From positions 1-27,710 of the forward strand of contig CAMPHJ010000024.1 in the NCBI GenBank assembly GCA_946885845.1: 27,710 nt of DNA, written 5' to 3'. This DNA is from an uncultured Sphingobium sp. (GTDB taxonomy: Bacteria > Pseudomonadota > Alphaproteobacteria > Sphingomonadales > Sphingomonadaceae). Below the pieces are notes generated by a model, which searched no databases, had not been told where the DNA came from, and worked only from the letters and a program-made list of their open reading frames with translations. This document shows, one piece after another, positions 24,415-27,710 of this stretch; position 1 is the stretch's first letter, and every line of letters begins with the position of its first letter. Made by a program: the position numbers and the translations under genes.

Positions 24415-26755
24415 GGGGCAGTTCGATGATCGCCATGGTCCCCTGCCCCGGTTCCGACACAAGTTGGAGGCTGCCGCCATGGGCCTGTGCAAACTGTCTG
24501 GCGAGCGGCAGGCCGATCCCGGCCTTTTCCCCGCCGCGTGCCTGTTGTGCGCGGGCGGCTGCATCGAACAGGGTTGCCTGCCGCTGGGCGCTGATACCGG
24601 GACCGTTATCGGATATTACCAGCCGTGCTTTGTCCGAACTGCCATCGCCATGAAGCAACACGCGCGCGCCTTTGCCGCTGTAGCAGACGGCGTTTTCCAG
24701 CAGTTGATCGATCGACTGGCCAATCCTGCGCCGGTCCCCGCGCACCGTTCCCAGCGTGTCCTGAAGCGACAGCGCAAGGTCGATGCCCTTGGACCTTGCA
24801 TCGCCCCTGACCCGGTCCATGCTTTCCCGCGCCACTTCCGCCAAATCGACCGGGCTGAGTTCGATGGACAATGTTCCGGCTTCGCCCTGCGTCAGGTCGA
24901 GCACATTGTCGATCAGCATCGCCAGCCGGTTCGTGCTCTGCAGGATGCCGTCGACATAATCCCTGGCGGATTCGCCCAGTTCGCCCGCATAGCCCGCGCT
25001 CATCATCTCGGCGAAACCGGCGATGGTGGTCAGCGGCGTGCGCAATTCATAGCTCATGTTCGTGACGAACGCGGTCTTGATCTTGTCCGCCTGTTCCAAC
25101 GCATCGTTGCGATCACGCAGCACCTGTTCGACGCGGCGGCTGTCGGTGACGTCCAGCATGGTGAACAGCGCATTGCCATCCGGCAGGGGAATCGCCGCGA
25201 ATTCGAAGGTGCGCCCATCGGCAAAGCCGACATGCCCGACGCGCTGCTTCCTTTCCACCGTCGCGGCGCGCACCAGTTCCCGGACGAGATTGGCCTGCTG
25301 CGGCTTGGCAAGGCGCGACTGCACCGCGCGCATCAATTCATCGATGCGCGGATGTTTCGCCAGAAGTTCGTCGGAAATATCCCAGATCGAACGGAAGCGG
25401 CTGTTCCACAGTTGCAGGCGACCGTCGGACGAAAAGACACCGATCGATTCGAATAGATTGTCGAACGTTGCGGTCCGCACCCGCAGCAGCGTATCGCGAG
25501 CGCTGGACAACTGGACCTGCTCCGTCCGATCCTCGAATATCAGCAGCAGCCCGCCGTCGGGCAGCGGCTGGGCATAGACGCGCAAATGGGTGCCGTCCGC
25601 CAGCAGCCAGTTTTCCTCCAGGGGATCGGGCGAAAGGAACCAGTCGCGACGTTCGGCGCGCCAGGCGGGGAAATCACGATGTTCCGGCAAGCGTCGGGTT
25701 TCCCGCATGCGGTCCAGCACGCGTTCGAACACCGGTTGGTCAGCCAGATGTTCCTGGTCGAGGCCAAAAAGGCTCATGAACGGCTGGTTCCAGAAACGCA
25801 GCGTCCGGTCCGAGCCGAATCGCGCCACGCCTGCCGACAGGCGATCCAGCAGGTCGCGCTGCGCCGCCTCCAGGCGACGATATTCGACCTTGGCCTGCTC
25901 CAGTTCATTCTGATCCACTGCAAAACCGGCAACGCCAGCGTCCCCCAGCGGCACGTCGACCACGCGCATGGTGCGCCGTTCGCCGTCAATGGTGGCCGGA
26001 ACAATGCGCTCGACCGGTCGGCGTTCGGTCAACGCCTGTTCCGCTGCGGCCTGGGGCGTCAATATGCCTACCGTCTCGACCAGCTCGGTGCCGTTGGCGA
26101 TCACCTCACCCGCGCCTTCGCCATCCACGGCGCGAACATAGGCTGCGTTTACCAAGCTAAGGCGCATGTCCGTCGTACGGTGCCACATCGGGAAAGGTGC
26201 GGCCTCCACCAGCCCGGCCAAAGCCTCCAGCGCGTCGCGCAATTGTTCGACCCGCGCCTTGAGCGTCTGGATTTCCGACTGGCTGTCGGTTGCATCAAAT
26301 ATCCAGAGGACGACCCCGCCGCTTTCCGCCAGCACTGGCCCGGCAGGCGCGCCGCGCACCAACAGCAGCCGGGACGACCCTTCTCCCCTTATGGGCAGTG
26401 CGAAACTGCGGCCCGCGCGCTGGGTGGCGGCGATTTCCTGCGCCAGTGCCGCGGCGTCGGCTTGTTCCAGCCCGCCATCGGGCGCGGTAAGTTCGGAAAC
26501 AAAGGACGGCACCCGGTCCTTGCCCAGCCATTTGGCGAGCCGGTCGGCTGCTTCAAGCCGTCCGTCGGCGTGGATGATGATCGGCGCTGCCGGGGCGGAA
26601 GCGAGCAGGCTGGTCAGCCGGTCGAGCTTTCCCTGCGCCTGCATCCCTTCGCGGCGCATCCTCTGACCGCTGGACAGCGCCCAGATGGCTGCAGCGAGCC
26701 AGGCGGCCAGGACGACGCCCAGAATGACGGCGGCAAATGGGGTCAGCGACGTCAT
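24407..26755 (-). CDS. divL: DivL-like PAS-domain sensor pseudokinase (Tyr in place of the H-box His)
   Basis: A 782-residue membrane sensor. One N-terminal membrane helix (about 6-28) is followed by about four PAS-like segments (roughly 48-150, 178-285, 300-415 and 425-545), a dimerisation helix pair (about 555-625) and a HATPase domain (about 660-780). The H-box reads TNMSYELRTPLTTIAGFAEM, with Tyr569 (codon 25049-25051) where histidine kinases have His. The ATP-lid boxes look intact: Asn688 in LLENAVCYSG, DNGPGIS (716-722) and GIGLPLAR (746-753). This architecture and substitution are those of Caulobacter DivL (Tyr550), which reads DivK phosphorylation and controls CckA and hence CtrA. The assignment rests on remembered features. 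It heads the operon through tsaE, amgK, murU, addB and addA. Confidence 0.85.
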   Translation of the reverse strand: MTSLTPFAAVILGVVLAAWLAAAIWALSSGQRMRREGMQAQGKLDRLTSLLASAPAAPIIIHADGRLEAADRLAKWLGKDRVPSFVSELTAPDGGLEQADAAALAQEIAATQRAGRSFALPIRGEGSSRLLLVRGAPAGPVLAESGGVVLWIFDATDSQSEIQTLKARVEQLRDALEALAGLVEAAPFPMWHRTTDMRLSLVNAAYVRAVDGEGAGEVIANGTELVETVGILTPQAAAEQALTERRPVERIVPATIDGERRTMRVVDVPLGDAGVAGFAVDQNELEQAKVEYRRLEAAQRDLLDRLSAGVARFGSDRTLRFWNQPFMSLFGLDQEHLADQPVFERVLDRMRETRRLPEHRDFPAWRAERRDWFLSPDPLEENWLLADGTHLRVYAQPLPDGGLLLIFEDRTEQVQLSSARDTLLRVRTATFDNLFESIGVFSSDGRLQLWNSRFRSIWDISDELLAKHPRIDELMRAVQSRLAKPQQANLVRELVRAATVERKQRVGHVGFADGRTFEFAAIPLPDGNALFTMLDVTDSRRVEQVLRDRNDALEQADKIKTAFVTNMSYELRTPLTTIAGFAEMMSAGYAGELGESARDYVDGILQSTNRLAMLIDNVLDLTQGEAGTLSIELSPVDLAEVARESMDRVRGDARSKGIDLALSLQDTLGTVRGDRRRIGQSIDQLLENAVCYSGKGARVLLHGDGSSDKARLVISDNGPGISAQRQATLFDAAARAQQARGGEKAGIGLPLARQFAQAHGGSLQLVSEPGQGTMAIIELPRG

Positions 26756-26788
26756 AGCGCCTGTTTCGTCCCCCTGCCGATCTGCATG

Positions 26789-26811
26789 CCCCTGATCATG
26801 ATCAACAGGGG
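26789..26811. promoter_or_regulatory. Palindromic element upstream of divL
   Basis: CCCCTG (26789-26794) and CAGGGG (26806-26811) flank a core that overlaps the perfect 12-base palindrome TGATCATGATCA (26793-26804). It lies 34-56 bases upstream of the divL start codon, so it could be an operator or a 5'-leader hairpin. No regulator is suggested by the sequence. Confidence 0.3.
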
Positions 26812-26901
26812 ACTAGACCAAGTCGAAACCAGCGGGAAGCGTTCAGATGGAAAGAATTTCAGCGCGGGCGAGCGCATCCATTTCAAAAACGCACCGCTCC
26901 A

Positions 26902-26930
26902 AGAAAAAGGGGAGGCTTTCGCCTCCCCTT
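26902..26930 (-). terminator. Intrinsic terminator of ahcY
   Basis: On the minus strand AAGGGGAGGC (26930-26921) pairs with GCCTCCCCTT (26916-26907) around a GAAA tetraloop, giving a perfect 10-base stem followed by TTTCTT. It begins 10 bases after the ahcY stop. This is the clearest Rho-independent terminator in the window and separates ahcY from the divL operon. Confidence 0.92.
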
Positions 26931-26939
26931 CACGTCCAA

Positions 26940-27710
26940 TCAGTAGCGGTAATGGTCCGGCTTGAACGGCCCTTCCGGCGTCACGCCGATATAGGCGGCC
27001 TGCTTGGGCGTCAGCTTCGAAAGCTTCACGCCCAGCTTTTCGAGGTGGAGCGCCGCCACCTTTTCGTCCAGATGCTTTGGCAGGACGTAGACGTCGTTCT
27101 TGTACGTGTCCGACTTGGTCCACAGTTCGATCTGCGCCAGCACCTGATTGGTGAAGCTGGACGACATGACGAAGCTGGGGTGGCCGGTCGCGCAGCCCAG
27201 GTTCACCAGGCGGCCCTTGGCAAGGACGATGATCTTCTTGCCATCGGGGAACTGCACTTCGTCCACCTGCGGCTTGATTTCGGTCCACTGCATGTTGTTG
27301 AGACCGGCAATCTCGATCTCGCTGTCGAAATGGCCGATGTTGCAGACGATCGCCATATTCTTCATCGCGCGCATGTGATCGACCGTGATGACGGCTTCGT
27401 TGCCGGTCGCGGTGACGAAGATGTCGGCGCGGGTCGCCGCTTCTTCCATCGTCACGACTTCATAGCCTTCCATCGCGGCCTGCAGTGCGCAGATCGGATC
27501 GACTTCGGTCACCAGCACGCGCGCGCCGCCGTTGCGGAGCGATGCCGCCGAACCCTTGCCAACGTCACCGAAGCCAGCGACGCAGGCGACCTTGCCGGCC
27601 AGCATGACGTCGGTGGCGCGGCGGATGGCGTCGACCAGCGATTCCTTGCAGCCATAGAGATTGTCGAACTTCGACTTGGTGACGCTGTCGTTGACGTTGA
27701 TCGCCGGGAA
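26940..27710 (-). CDS. ahcY: Adenosylhomocysteinase (partial, C-terminal 256 residues)
   Basis: The C-terminal part of S-adenosylhomocysteine hydrolase, which splits SAH into adenosine and homocysteine and keeps methylation going. The frame is open to the window edge and begins [20 protein letters not shown], so the start lies beyond 27710. The NAD-binding motif [15 protein letters not shown], the [17 protein letters not shown] segment and the canonical ending [13 protein letters not shown]...KPDHYRY are all present. Bacterial enzymes of this kind have about 460-470 residues, so a little over half is visible. It ends 184 bases before the divL start and is closed by a strong terminator, so it is probably a separate transcript. 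Confidence 0.97.
   Translation of the reverse strand, partial: FPAINVNDSVTKSKFDNLYGCKESLVDAIRRATDVMLAGKVACVAGFGDVGKGSAASLRNGGARVLVTEVDPICALQAAMEGYEVVTMEEAATRADIFVTATGNEAVITVDHMRAMKNMAIVCNIGHFDSEIEIAGLNNMQWTEIKPQVDEVQFPDGKKIIVLAKGRLVNLGCATGHPSFVMSSSFTNQVLAQIELWTKSDTYKNDVYVLPKHLDEKVAALHLEKLGVKLSKLTPKQAAYIGVTPEGPFKPDHYRY

Noticed and set aside
26756..26939. CtrA-binding (TTAA-N7-TTAA) or CcrM (GANTC) sites upstream of divL
   Set aside because: Scanning the 184-base gap by eye found no TTAA pair and no GANTC, so direct CtrA control of this promoter is not supported.
25586..26965. 459-codon open frame on the plus strand
   Set aside because: Antisense to divL, running into the ahcY terminator; no recognisable motifs and a shadow-like composition.
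26940..27710. SAH or SAM riboswitch associated with ahcY
   Set aside because: Such elements would lie upstream of the ahcY start, which is outside the window; the structure after the gene is a simple intrinsic terminator.
1..27710. CRISPR array, toxin-antitoxin, prophage or secondary-metabolite system
   Set aside because: No regularly spaced repeats beyond the two at the left edge, and every sizeable coding region is explained by housekeeping families or is an antisense shadow.

Overview
The window is high-GC, gene-dense bacterial chromosome that reads as an alphaproteobacterium, most likely a member of the Sphingomonadales (Sphingobium/Sphingomonas-like). This is inferred from protein types: an alpha-type AddA/AddB pair, a DivL-like cell-cycle sensor, a zinc-knuckle-free short MetG, a membrane-anchored retropepsin-like protease and a small AmgK-MurU pair. 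No rRNA or other taxonomic marker is present. Nearly everything is housekeeping; I see no CRISPR array, prophage, toxin-antitoxin pair or defence island.

Layout. (1) Positions 1-53 carry two direct repeats and a TG/CA-type terminus that look like the end of an IS21-family insertion sequence, followed by a very AT-rich spacer. (2) 112-9159, all on the minus strand, is read from high to low coordinates: lytic transglycosylase (mltB-like), D,D-carboxypeptidase (dacA-like), tmk, holB, metG, tatD-family nuclease, PhnP-like metallo-hydrolase, retropepsin-like protease and a KgtP-like permease. From dacA onward the genes overlap or nearly touch, suggesting one operon. (3) 9301-10424 on the plus strand holds tRNA-Ser(UGA), an uncharacterised 78-residue protein and a DUF983 membrane protein. 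(4) secA (minus) faces DUF983 convergently across a strong stem-loop and is divergent from argJ (plus), which overlaps an inositol-monophosphatase-family gene. (5) 15523-26755 on the minus strand, again from high to low, is divL-like, tsaE, amgK, murU, addB, addA and trxA, with every junction from divL to addA overlapping. (6) The right edge holds the C-terminal part of ahcY, closed by a textbook intrinsic terminator.

Functionally, the window links peptidoglycan turnover (transglycosylase, carboxypeptidase) with MurNAc salvage (AmgK, MurU). It links DNA replication (Tmk, HolB) with recombination repair (AddAB), and translation fidelity (MetG, TsaE, tRNA-Ser) with secretion (SecA).

The most interesting item is the large PAS-rich sensor at 24407-26755. 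Its H-box has tyrosine (Tyr569) where histidine kinases carry the phospho-accepting histidine, while its ATP-binding boxes are intact. This is the hallmark of DivL, the CckA/CtrA-pathway pseudokinase known from Caulobacter. I found no convincing undescribed multi-gene system; the remaining findings are smaller anomalies.
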